Source: DATHTS01 sp041940425
Lineage (GTDB): Bacteria; Acidobacteriota; Blastocatellia; Pyrinomonadales; Pyrinomonadaceae
Reading direction: 5' to 3'
Assembly: GCA_041940425.1 (NCBI GenBank)
Contig: JBGTSF010000003.1
Location: forward strand, 1-64,000
Length of the DNA: 64,000 nucleotides
Shown piece by piece: positions 25,540-32,485 of this stretch. The notes beneath the pieces are model-generated. The model was not told the origin of the DNA. It saw only the letters and a list, made by a program, of their open reading frames with translations, and did no database searches. Positions within the stretch are counted from its first letter, which is position 1, and each line of letters starts with the position of its first letter. Both the position numbers and the translations under genes were made by a program.

Positions 25540-25770
25540 ATGAACGAAACTGTCGAACTAACTCTGCCGAAATCGCTCGACATCAATGATTTTGAGATAA
25601 AGATGATCGTCGCTTCAAAACTTTATGAACTCGGCAAACTTTCCGCCGGACAGGCGGCGGAAGTCGCGGGCGTTTCCAAGAGAACTTTTCTCGAACTTCT
25701 CGGCAAATACAATGTTTCGGTTTTCGGTTATGACGAGAAAGAACTCGAAGAAGATTTGCAGAACTTATGA
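25540..25770 (+). CDS. UPF0175 family antitoxin-like protein
   Basis: 76 residues. ELTLPKSLDINDFEIKMIVASKLYELGKLS then GQAAEVAGVSKRTFLELLGKYNVSVF match UPF0175, whose second half is a helix-turn-helix. The family is usually the antitoxin next to a DUF3368 PIN-like toxin. Here the stop overlaps the start of exactly such a gene by ATGA, a translational coupling typical of toxin-antitoxin pairs. The downstream toxin frame is broken, so this antitoxin may now be idle or self-regulating. Confidence 0.85.
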   Translation: MNETVELTLPKSLDINDFEIKMIVASKLYELGKLSAGQAAEVAGVSKRTFLELLGKYNVSVFGYDEKELEEDLQNL

Positions 25771-26217
25771 GCGAAGAAACCATCGTTGCCGATGCGAGTT
25801 GTCCGATCGCCCTCGAAAACATCGGCGAATTGAATTTACTGCAAAAACTTTACAGCGAGATTTTTATTACTGAAGAAGTCAGAACGGAATTCGGACTCGA
25901 TTTACCGGATTGGATAAAAGTCAAATAAAACTCAGCAAAACGCCCTCGAACTGATTCTCGATAAAGGCGAAGCGAGTTCGATTTCACTGGCGTTGGAAAA
26001 TGCCGGTTCGCTTTTGATAATTGACGAAAAGAAAGGTCGCCGCATCGCGCAGGAATTGGGCGTGAAAATCATCGGAACGCTTGGCGTTATTTTGTCGGCG
26101 AAGAAAAAAGGACTGATTGATTCGGTCGAAGATTTTTTAGAAAAACTCGAAACAGCCGGCTTTTACATCTCTCAAAACTTAAAAACAAAAATTCTCAATT
26201 CTGATACGGCAGTTTGA
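25767..26217 (+). pseudogene. frameshifted DUF3368 PIN-like toxin
   Basis: The first frame starts ATGAGCGAAG at 25767 and reads a PIN-like N-terminus (TIVADASCPIALENIGELNLL, with the early Asp) to a TAA at 25926-25928. The remainder continues in the +1 frame as QNALELILDKGEASSISLALE and LLIIDEKKGRRIAQELGV, which carry the usual later acidic residues, to a TGA at 26215-26217. Removing one A from the AAATAAAA run near 25922-25929 restores one continuous protein. It is most likely an inactivated toxin. Programmed frameshifting or a sequencing error at the A run are alternatives. The 3' end overlaps the end of the convergent kinase gene. Confidence 0.8.
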
Positions 26218-27553
26218 TCTCCACGATCAAACCGCCGTCTTTTGCGTTCTCCGCTTTTATTTTTCCCTTGTGTGCGTGAACGGCTTGTTCGGCGATGGCT
26301 AAGCCCAGACCGACTCCGCCGGATTTTCTTTCTCTGGCTTCGGCGACGCGGTGAAACGGCGTGAAGAGTTTTTCGAGTTCGTCTTCGGGAACGCCCGTGC
26401 CGTTGTCGCGGATTTTGATGACGGTTTCGCCTTCCGCGCCGTTGACCGAAACTTCGACCGTTTCTTTCGTGTAGCGGACGGCGTTTCTCAAAACATTTTC
26501 GACCGCGCTTCTCAAGAGATTTTCATTGCCGAAAATTTTCGTGTCGGAATTTTGAACGATCTCGACTTTTTTGTTTTGACTCTGCGCTTCAAAATCCGCG
26601 TCGGCGACGACTTTTTCAACCAGTTTGCCGATACTCAAATCGTGTTTTTCAATCTCTTCGGATTGGCTTTCGAGTTTTGAAAGAGTCAAAATCTGCCCGA
26701 TCATCTCGTTGAGCTGTCTGCCTTCGCGTTCGATGCGGTCGAGCAGACCGCCGGTATCGCCGCTCGATTTCGCTTTGGCTAGTTCCAAAGCGACATTCAG
26801 ACGCGCGAGCGGCGAGCGAAGTTCATGCGAAACGTCGCGCGTCAGGCGTTTTTGCGAATTGATGAGATTTTCGATTCTCTCCGCCATCTCGTCGAAATCT
26901 CTGGCGAGCGCGGCGAGTTCGTCGTGACGATTCCCGACCTTATCGCCGACGCGCGTATGCAGATCACCGGCGGCTAATTTTTGCGTCGCCGCGCGGAGTT
27001 TGCTGATCGGCGACGAAAGATAACGCGCCAGCGCGTAACAGCCCAGACCGGCGGTAAAAATCACGGCTAAAATTTGCAGGATGCGGTTTCTCGCTTCGGT
27101 CAAAAACGGCGTGCGCTGAGGTCGGCGGTATTCGATGACGTAAAAATATGTCTGACCGTTTCTAAGCAGAATTTTCTTTCCGGCAATCGTCTGTTCCGGC
27201 AGACGGTTAAATTCGATCTCATCGCCGTTATATGCGCGGTTGAGCATTTCCGTTCCTTCCGCGGAAAGCCGCGTTCCGGCGATCTGCCGGCGGTTTTGAT
27301 CGAAAATTCCGAGCGCGATCACCCGTTCGGCACTCGCCACGCGATTCAGATATTCATTCAAACCGGCTTGACCTTCGTTTTCGTAAATCTGCACCGCCGT
27401 CTGCGAATTGATATTGACGGCTTCGCCGATAAATGTCTGCCACTGCCGCGTCAGAGGTTCGCTCTGCGTTGACCAATTGACAAACGTCAAAACGCCGACC
27501 ACCAGCGCGATCGAAAGCCAGAACCAGAGAAAAATTTTAAGAAATAAGCTCAT
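26195..27553 (-). CDS. CpxA-like sensor histidine kinase
   Basis: 452 residues. N-terminal MSLFLKIFLWFWLSIALV resembles CpxA's first membrane segment. A periplasmic sensor fills 30-155, the second membrane segment is near 158-180, and HAMP runs to about 232. HisKA follows with DVSHELRSPLARLN (His243). The ATPase domain has NVLRNAVRYT, RDNGTGVP and GVGLGLAIAEQA. It would phosphorylate the response regulator encoded at 28041-28718. In close relatives kinase and regulator genes are adjacent; here a 481-nt cassette separates them. The divergent CpxP-like gene beyond supports a Cpx-type envelope-stress role. Confidence 0.92.
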   Translation of the reverse strand: MSLFLKIFLWFWLSIALVVGVLTFVNWSTQSEPLTRQWQTFIGEAVNINSQTAVQIYENEGQAGLNEYLNRVASAERVIALGIFDQNRRQIAGTRLSAEGTEMLNRAYNGDEIEFNRLPEQTIAGKKILLRNGQTYFYVIEYRRPQRTPFLTEARNRILQILAVIFTAGLGCYALARYLSSPISKLRAATQKLAAGDLHTRVGDKVGNRHDELAALARDFDEMAERIENLINSQKRLTRDVSHELRSPLARLNVALELAKAKSSGDTGGLLDRIEREGRQLNEMIGQILTLSKLESQSEEIEKHDLSIGKLVEKVVADADFEAQSQNKKVEIVQNSDTKIFGNENLLRSAVENVLRNAVRYTKETVEVSVNGAEGETVIKIRDNGTGVPEDELEKLFTPFHRVAEARERKSGGVGLGLAIAEQAVHAHKGKIKAENAKDGGLIVEIKLPYQN

Positions 27554-27559
27554 ATCTTT

Positions 27560-28040
27560 TTAGTGCTAAGTGCTGAGTGCTGAGTGCTAAGTTTTTTTGG
27601 CGTTCATTATTGTCTCGACTGTTGAGCGGAGTTTGCTCAAGATTTTTGAAAGTTCTATACAGTCGTTTTTTAGTTCTATAAATTTTTCGTTCTTGATGTA
27701 GCCGACATCGTAAGAAATATAAAGTTGCGAACGCACTTCGCCGCACGAACTTTTACCGACATTTAGAAAATAATGAAATTCTTTTTGGTTGAATCTTTCA
27801 AAACCTTCGGCAATATTCGACATTATCGAAACACTCGCTCGTCTGATCTGATCGCGCAATCCGTAGTCTCTGGCAAATTCGCCTTGATTCGTAATCTCAT
27901 AGATTTTCTTCGTCAAAACTCTAGCCTTCTGCCAAGCAATTAAATCTTCAAATTTTTCAATTTTCATTTTTCTTTTCTCCAAAATAAATTGATTTTCCAG
28001 ATCATAATAACTTAGCACTCAGCACTTAGCACTTAGCACT
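27560..28040. mobile_element. repeat-bounded cassette with intervening-sequence-protein gene
   Basis: The left end 27560-27591 is AGTGCTA/AGTGCTG in 7-nt units and the right end 28011-28040 is the inverted equivalent (TAGCACT/CAGCACT). Between them is only the four-helix-bundle gene. The cassette starts 7 nt before the kinase ATG and ends directly at the regulator's stop codon, splitting a two-component operon cleanly. No transposase or target duplication is visible. Mobility is inferred from architecture. Confidence 0.5.
27587..27967 (-). CDS. four-helix-bundle protein of the 23S rRNA intervening-sequence (S23) family
   Basis: 126 residues from the ATG at 27965-27967 with GGAG 9 nt upstream. 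FEDLIAWQKARVLTKKIYEIT, then RDQIRRASVSIMSNIAEGFER, then FLNVGKSSCGEVRSQLYISY match the TIGR02436/S23 family. Such proteins are encoded inside intervening sequences in 23S rRNA genes and, as Avd, in diversity-generating retroelements, where they form basic pentamers that bind nucleic acid. Here it is far from rRNA, and no reverse transcriptase or variable repeat is near. Its stop codon lies inside the left 7-nt repeat array, so gene and repeats evolved together. Confidence 0.9.
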   Translation of the reverse strand: MKIEKFEDLIAWQKARVLTKKIYEITNQGEFARDYGLRDQIRRASVSIMSNIAEGFERFNQKEFHYFLNVGKSSCGEVRSQLYISYDVGYIKNEKFIELKNDCIELSKILSKLRSTVETIMNAKKT

Positions 28041-28718
28041 TCAAATAACTGTATATATGTATCCGACCGACCGGATCGTCTTGATGCGGTCGTTGTCCAA
28101 TTTTTTCCGCAGATTGCTGATGTGCATATCCAGACTGCGGTCGTAGGGCGAAATATCTCTGTCCAAAACCGTCCGGCTCAAATCTTCTTTTTTGATGACC
28201 GTTCCGGCTTCGCGCAAAAGCGCGGCGAGCAGATCGAATTCGACCGATGTCAGATTTAAATCTTCGCCCGCGCGCGTTGCCGAACGCGCCGCCGTCTGGA
28301 GTTCTACATCGTCAACCGCGAGTTTTTCGTTCTCGCCTTTTTTGCTCTCTTCCGTTTGTTCGACGCGGCGTAAGATAGCGCGGATTCGGGCGACGAGTTC
28401 GCGCGGGTTAAAAGGCTTCGGCAGATAATCGTCCGCGCCGATTTCTAAGCCCACTATGCGCTCCATATCGTCGCCGCGCGCGGTCAGCATCAAAACCGGA
28501 ACGGCGGAAGTTTTCCGAAGTTCGCGCAAAACGTCGAAGCCGTTCATTTTCGGAAGCATTACGTCGAGCGTTACGAGATCGAAATCGTTTTCTAACGCTT
28601 TTTCGAGTCCGCTCTCGCCGTCGTGCGTCTCCTCGGTTTCAAAACCTTCGACCGCAAGATATTCGCTCACCAGTTCGCAAAGCTCTTCGTCGTCGTCAAT
28701 GATTAAAATTCTGCTCAT
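28041..28718 (-). CDS. CpxR/OmpR-family response regulator
   Basis: 225 residues from the ATG at 28716-28718 (MSRILIIDDDEEL). The receiver domain has Asp52 in LVTLDVMLPKMNG, the conserved Thr in MLTARG and Lys in LPKPFNPRE. The C-terminal winged helix is of OmpR type (LTSVEFDLLAALLREAG, then ISNLRKKLDND and TIRSVGYIY). It would bind direct repeats after phosphorylation. Upstream, at 29003-29017, lies a perfect match to the enterobacterial CpxR box. The stop codon abuts the repeat cassette that separates it from the kinase gene. Confidence 0.93.
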   Translation of the reverse strand: MSRILIIDDDEELCELVSEYLAVEGFETEETHDGESGLEKALENDFDLVTLDVMLPKMNGFDVLRELRKTSAVPVLMLTARGDDMERIVGLEIGADDYLPKPFNPRELVARIRAILRRVEQTEESKKGENEKLAVDDVELQTAARSATRAGEDLNLTSVEFDLLAALLREAGTVIKKEDLSRTVLDRDISPYDRSLDMHISNLRKKLDNDRIKTIRSVGYIYTVI

Positions 28719-28770
28719 AATTTTTTTGTTCAACCGCGAAAGAAGCGGGAAGTCGCGGAAAAGAAATTTT

Positions 28771-28874
28771 AATTGTCCACAGATAAACACAGATTATTAT
28801 TTGATTTTTTTAAACTGAATTAATTTTTAAATCTTCTTTTATCTGTGTTCATCTGTGCTTATCTGTGGACAATT
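28771..28874. repeat. inverted 10-nt-period repeat (CCACAGATAAACACAGAT family)
   Basis: Left arm AATTGTCCACAGATAAACAC from 28771 and right arm 28841-28874 (ATCTGTGTTCATCTGTGCTT onward) are inverted, ending in TTGTCC/GGACAA. Same family as 23261, 56230 and, degenerate, 5046. It lies between the response regulator and the CpxR-like box; 28719-29127 holds only these elements. Confidence 0.8.
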
Positions 28875-29002
28875 TTTCTTAAAACCTTTCCGCGAATTTA
28901 GCGGGAAAAATTTCCCTGTCTCGTGAACAACCGCCTTGCTCGTTTCTTCTGATGCTTATTTGTAACCGATTTTACCGCAAAAATCCCGTTAAAACGGCGA
29001 GT

Positions 29003-29017
29003 TTTACATTTCTTTAC
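29003..29017. promoter_or_regulatory. CpxR-like box
   Basis: TTTAC-N5-TTTAC, i.e. GTAAA-N5-GTAAA on the minus strand, exactly the consensus known for enterobacterial CpxR. It lies between the divergent cpxR-like gene and the cpxP-like gene, 111 nt before the latter's ATG, where autoregulation of both would be expected. Confidence 0.65.
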
Positions 29018-29127
29018 ATTTCCTCACGAAGAACTTACGTTCGGGCGGCTTTGAAATTCGTCTAAGTATCTGAACGACGGAAAATCAACCGTCAAGAAAT
29101 CTTATATAAAAATTTTTGGGAGAAAAA

Positions 29128-29658
29128 ATGAAGAAATTAACAGCAGCAATTTTATCTATCGTTTTAGTCGCCATGGGCGCGATGTTTATTTTCGCACAGG
29201 ACGGCGCGGCGCAAAAAGACGGCAAACGCGGCAAGCGCGGTCACTTCGGTAAAATGAAACGCGGCGGCGGAATGGGAATGATGTTTCGCGGTCTCGATCT
29301 GACCGACGAGCAGAAAGCGCAAATGAAAGCGATTCGCCAGGCAAGCCGCGAGACGATGAAACCGATCCGTGAACAGATGAAAGCCAATCGTCAAAAACTG
29401 CAAACGCTTTCCGAAAGCGGCACCTTCGACGAAGCGCAGGTGCAGGCAATCGCCGCCCAGCAAGGCGCGCTTTCCGCTCAGATGATCGTTGAAAAAGAAC
29501 GCGTAAAATCACAGATTTTTAATCTTTTAACGCCGGAACAAAAAGCGAAAGCGGCTGAAATGAAAGCGCAGTTCCAGCAAAAGCGGCAGGAGCGGATGCA
29601 GAAACGGCAGGAACGGCGCAACGCTAAAAAAGCGCAAACAGAAAGTTCCACAAACTAA
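29128..29658 (+). CDS. Spy/CpxP-family periplasmic protein
   Basis: 176 residues from the ATG at 29128 with GGGAG 8 nt upstream. A signal peptide spans 1-23 (FIFAQ), followed by a basic Gly/Lys/Arg-rich stretch. The helical body carries two LTxxQ motifs, LDLTDEQKAQMKAI and NLLTPEQKAKAAEM, which define the Spy/CpxP family. CpxP dampens its CpxA kinase and Spy is an ATP-independent periplasmic chaperone. Divergent placement from a CpxR-like regulator, with a CpxR-like box between, supports the first comparison. The C-terminus is very basic (Lys/Arg/Gln). Confidence 0.88.
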   Translation: MKKLTAAILSIVLVAMGAMFIFAQDGAAQKDGKRGKRGHFGKMKRGGGMGMMFRGLDLTDEQKAQMKAIRQASRETMKPIREQMKANRQKLQTLSESGTFDEAQVQAIAAQQGALSAQMIVEKERVKSQIFNLLTPEQKAKAAEMKAQFQQKRQERMQKRQERRNAKKAQTESSTN

Positions 29659-29695
29659 TCTCTCACTATCACGCCAAACAACCTACCTGAGACAA

Positions 29696-29727
29696 AAAGG
29701 CTTCGTTCAAAATTGAACGAAGCCTTT
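29696..29727. terminator. rho-independent terminator
   Basis: AAAGGCTTCGTTCAA and TTGAACGAAGCCTTT form a perfect stem 37 nt after the CpxP-like stop, with A and T runs at the two ends. Confidence 0.85.
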
Positions 29728-29806
29728 CTGCTTTCGTAAAAAAAACTTTTTGCCAGCCAACCGCGTATTGACATTTCTTATCTAACGGTTTAATAAGTTA
29801 TACAAA

Positions 29807-30094
29807 ATGCCGACTAATCTAACTCAAATCGAAGATGTCGAACGCGGAAAAACCATTCTGCGCGTCGAAGGTGAAATGATGGAAGCGGACGCGCTTCTGC
29901 TCGAAAAGATCGCGCTCGGACTGCGCGAGGAAAGCGGGAAAAACTTAACGCTCGATCTTGCCGATCTGGATTTTCTCGACAGCGACAGCGCGCCGATCCT
30001 GAAAAGAATGCAGACCGAACACGGCTTCGAGATCGAAGGCATAGAATTTTTCGTTCAAACCGTCGTCAGCGAAACCGAAAACAGAATCGTTTAA
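29807..30094 (+). CDS. small STAS-like domain protein
   Basis: 95 residues. LRVEGEMMEADALLLEKIAL then NLTLDLADLDFLDSDSAPILK follow the strand-helix-strand core of STAS/anti-anti-sigma proteins, where the usual motif is D(F/L)S...DSSG. Here DSDSAP replaces DSSGL: a serine is present but the glycine is not. It may be a phospho-switch protein or a degenerate scaffold. No anti-sigma kinase or phosphatase is adjacent. It reads towards lpxD with a 101-nt gap. Confidence 0.6.
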   Translation: MPTNLTQIEDVERGKTILRVEGEMMEADALLLEKIALGLREESGKNLTLDLADLDFLDSDSAPILKRMQTEHGFEIEGIEFFVQTVVSETENRIV

Positions 30095-30195
30095 TCATTC
30101 CGAAAAATTTTTATTCCCGCACCAATTTCTCTTAAAACCTCAAAGATATTAAAATTCTTTTCGATAAAAATTTAACTGTCGGGTCAATTTACAAA

Positions 30196-31212
30196 ATGAA
30201 AGCTGAAGAAATTGCCGAATTTTTAGACGGAAAGCTTTTCGGAGATGCGGAAGTCGAGATTTTGCGCGTCGCCGGGTTGGAAACGGCGCGGGAAAATGAG
30301 ATCGCTTTTGTCGAGCAGACGGAAAATCTGAGCGAAACAAATGCTTCCGTTTTGCTCGTTCCCGAAAATTTCGACGCGGAAATTTCCTGTTCGATTATCA
30401 AAGTCAAAAATCCGAAACTCGCTTTTGCGCTCATTGCGGAAAAACTTTATCCGCACGATTGGAAACACCAATGGAATGAAACCGCTTATATACATAAAAG
30501 TTCCGATGTTCGAGCGGATTTGATCGGCGCGTTCGTCAGTATCGGCGAAAACTCTTATATCGGCGAAATGTCTGAAATTCACGACGGCGTTAGGATCGGC
30601 AAGAATGTAACTATCCGTAAAGGTTCGATAATTTATCCGAACTGTGTGATTTATGACAATGTGGAAGTCGGTTATGACTGCGTAATCCACGCCGGAGCAA
30701 TTATCGGCGCGGACGGTTTCGGCTATGTGCGCGACGGCGAGCGAGGTTATGTAAAATTTCCGCAGATCGGAACGGTTGTGATCGAAGACAACGTCGAGAT
30801 CGGCGCGAACACCTGTATTGACCGCGGGGCGCTCGGCGAAACGCGAATCGGCGAAGGAACGAAAATTGACAATCTCGTCCAGATCGCGCACAACGTCCGA
30901 ATAGGCAAGCGCGTCGTCATCGCCGCGCAGACCGGCATTTCCGGCTCGACCGTTATCGAAGATGATTGCGTCATCGGCGGGCAGGTCGGAATGGGCGATC
31001 ACGCGCGAGTTCTGAGCGGCGCGGTCATCGGTTCGCAAGCCGGAGTTTTGCCGGGAAAAATCGTCCGCGAAGGCGTTTGGTGGGGAACACCCGTTCAGCC
31101 GCTCGACGAATACAAACGCCAGAACGCGATGGTCAAAGGTCTCGGACGTTTGCGCGAAGAAGTCAAAGAGTTGAAAAAACGGCTTGCCGGACAAAATAAA
31201 AACAACGAATAG
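30196..31212 (+). CDS. lpxD: UDP-3-O-acylglucosamine N-acyltransferase
   Basis: 338 residues. LpxD transfers the second (R)-3-hydroxyacyl chain from ACP in lipid A synthesis. The N-terminal uridine-binding domain (1-100) is followed by a left-handed beta helix of hexapeptide repeats (VRIGKNVTIRKGSIIYPN and many more). The catalytic His lies in IDNLVQIAHNVRIG. GADGFGYV and GVLPGKIVREGVWWGTP are family blocks. A C-terminal helix (REEVKELKKRL) ends the trimerising chain. Together with lpxB and lptD in this window it shows an LPS-type outer membrane. A DUF2784 gene follows after 36 nt. Confidence 0.95.
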   Translation: MKAEEIAEFLDGKLFGDAEVEILRVAGLETARENEIAFVEQTENLSETNASVLLVPENFDAEISCSIIKVKNPKLAFALIAEKLYPHDWKHQWNETAYIHKSSDVRADLIGAFVSIGENSYIGEMSEIHDGVRIGKNVTIRKGSIIYPNCVIYDNVEVGYDCVIHAGAIIGADGFGYVRDGERGYVKFPQIGTVVIEDNVEIGANTCIDRGALGETRIGEGTKIDNLVQIAHNVRIGKRVVIAAQTGISGSTVIEDDCVIGGQVGMGDHARVLSGAVIGSQAGVLPGKIVREGVWWGTPVQPLDEYKRQNAMVKGLGRLREEVKELKKRLAGQNKNNE

Positions 31213-31248
31213 AAATTTCTTTGTGATAAAATCTGCCTGTTTAGTCCG

Positions 31249-31617
31249 ATGATCTATCGTCTGTTAGCCGATTTTATTTTGATCGTTCATCTCTGCTTTA
31301 TACTTTTTGCAATTTTCGGCGGACTGCTCGTTTTGCGTTACCGCTCTGTTTGGAAACTTCATCTGCCCGCGTTGGTCTGGGGATTTCTCGTGCAGTATTT
31401 TATCTGGATTTGTCCGCTGACGAGCTGGGAAATTTATTTTCGCAATCTCGGCGGCGAAGCCGGATACGACGGCGGTTTTATCGAGCATTACGTTTCGGCT
31501 GTGGTCTATCCCGGTTTTATCTCGCCGAACACACATCTGCTTTTGGCAATTCTACTCGTCGCTTTTAATCTGCTTGTTTATTCATACGTCATCCGGCGCG
31601 TTTACCGTTATTCTTAA
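31249..31617 (+). CDS. DUF2784 membrane protein
   Basis: 122 residues with about four membrane segments (LLADFILIVHLCFILFAIFG; HLPALVWGFLVQYF; a central YxGGFIEHYV; LLLAILLVAFNLLVYSYV). The motif CPLTSWEIYFR then EHYVSAVVYPG defines DUF2784. Biochemical function is unknown. It lies 36 nt after lpxD and 58 nt before a hydrolase gene, all on one strand, so it may be co-transcribed with lpxD. Confidence 0.88.
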   Translation: MIYRLLADFILIVHLCFILFAIFGGLLVLRYRSVWKLHLPALVWGFLVQYFIWICPLTSWEIYFRNLGGEAGYDGGFIEHYVSAVVYPGFISPNTHLLLAILLVAFNLLVYSYVIRRVYRYS

Positions 31618-31675
31618 ATTTTTTAATTTCAAAACCGGGTGATACGATTAAACCAAACAAACTCAAGGAGGGAAA

Positions 31676-32359
31676 ATGAAGATCACAAAATATATTCATT
31701 CGTGTCTTGTCATCGAAAAAGGCGCAGACCGGCTGCTTTTCGATCCCGGACTTTTTACATTTGCCGAAGGTCTTGTCAAACCTTCGCAGTTTGAAAATAT
31801 CCGAGCCGTCATCATCACGCACAAACATCCCGATCATATTGACGCCGCTTCGCTCAAAGAAATTTTAGAAGAAAATAAATCGGCGGTCGTTCTGGCAAAT
31901 TCCGATATTGCAAAGACTTTAGCCGAAAAAGACATCGAAGCGGAAGTTTTTGAAGCGGGCGAAAGAGCGGTCGGAGGCTTTTCGATCGAAGCGCTGGACG
32001 CACCGCATGAAAAGATTCTGGCGGACGAACTGCCGCAAAACACGGCGTATGTCATTGACGGCAGAGTTCTGCATCCGGGCGATTCTTACAGCAAAAATCT
32101 TTTCGAGCGAAGCGGAACGGCGGTTCTCTGCCTGCCGACCATGGCGCCGTGGGCGACCGAATTGAGAACTTACGATTTCGCCGTCGGGATGTCGCCCGAA
32201 TACGTCGTGCCGATTCACGACGGCTACGCCAAAGGTTTCTTTCTCGAATCGCGTTATCAGAATTATAAAAATTATTTCGAGAAGAAAAACATCGAATTTC
32301 AATGGATGAGCGAGGCGGGTGATTTTTTTGAACTCCAGGTCAGTAGGCAGCGGCACTAG
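31676..32359 (+). CDS. MBL-fold metal-dependent hydrolase (UlaG-like)
   Basis: 227 residues. The start MKITKYIHSCLVIEKG and the metal-binding motif THKHPDHID at about residues 45-53 mark the metallo-beta-lactamase fold of the UlaG/L-ascorbate-lactonase type. PGDS and a late PIHDGYAKGFF provide further ligands. AAGGAGG stands 3 nt before the ATG. Substrate is unknown. The last five codons and the TAG lie inside a 7-nt repeat array, so the tail VSRQRH is repeat-derived; the fold itself ends at DFFEL. Confidence 0.88.
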   Translation: MKITKYIHSCLVIEKGADRLLFDPGLFTFAEGLVKPSQFENIRAVIITHKHPDHIDAASLKEILEENKSAVVLANSDIAKTLAEKDIEAEVFEAGERAVGGFSIEALDAPHEKILADELPQNTAYVIDGRVLHPGDSYSKNLFERSGTAVLCLPTMAPWATELRTYDFAVGMSPEYVVPIHDGYAKGFFLESRYQNYKNYFEKKNIEFQWMSEAGDFFELQVSRQRH

Positions 32360-32444
32360 GCAGTTGGCAGTCGAAAAGATGATTTTATCTTTCTACTTTG
32401 TTTTTAGTCATGCAAACTGCCTACCGCCTAGTGCCGCTGCCTAC
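32339..32444. repeat. inverted 7-nt repeat pair overlapping a gene end
   Basis: Left arm 32339-32373 in 7-nt units (GTCAGTA, GGCAGCG, GCACTAG, GCAGTTG) and inverted right arm 32416-32444 (ACTGCCTACCGCCTAGTGCC onward). The left arm supplies the stop codon of the MBL-fold gene. Confidence 0.8.
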
Positions 32445-32485
32445 TTTTTCCCTTTCCGTCTAAATCACTTATAATCTAAGACTAT

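Noticed and set aside
27560..28040. Diversity-generating retroelement (because of the Avd-like four-helix protein)
   Set aside because: No reverse transcriptase and no template or variable repeat pair within the window.
30223..31194. Long open frame antisense to lpxD
   Set aside because: Shadow of the hexapeptide-repeat coding sequence; arginine-, aspartate- and phenylalanine-rich composition without a domain.
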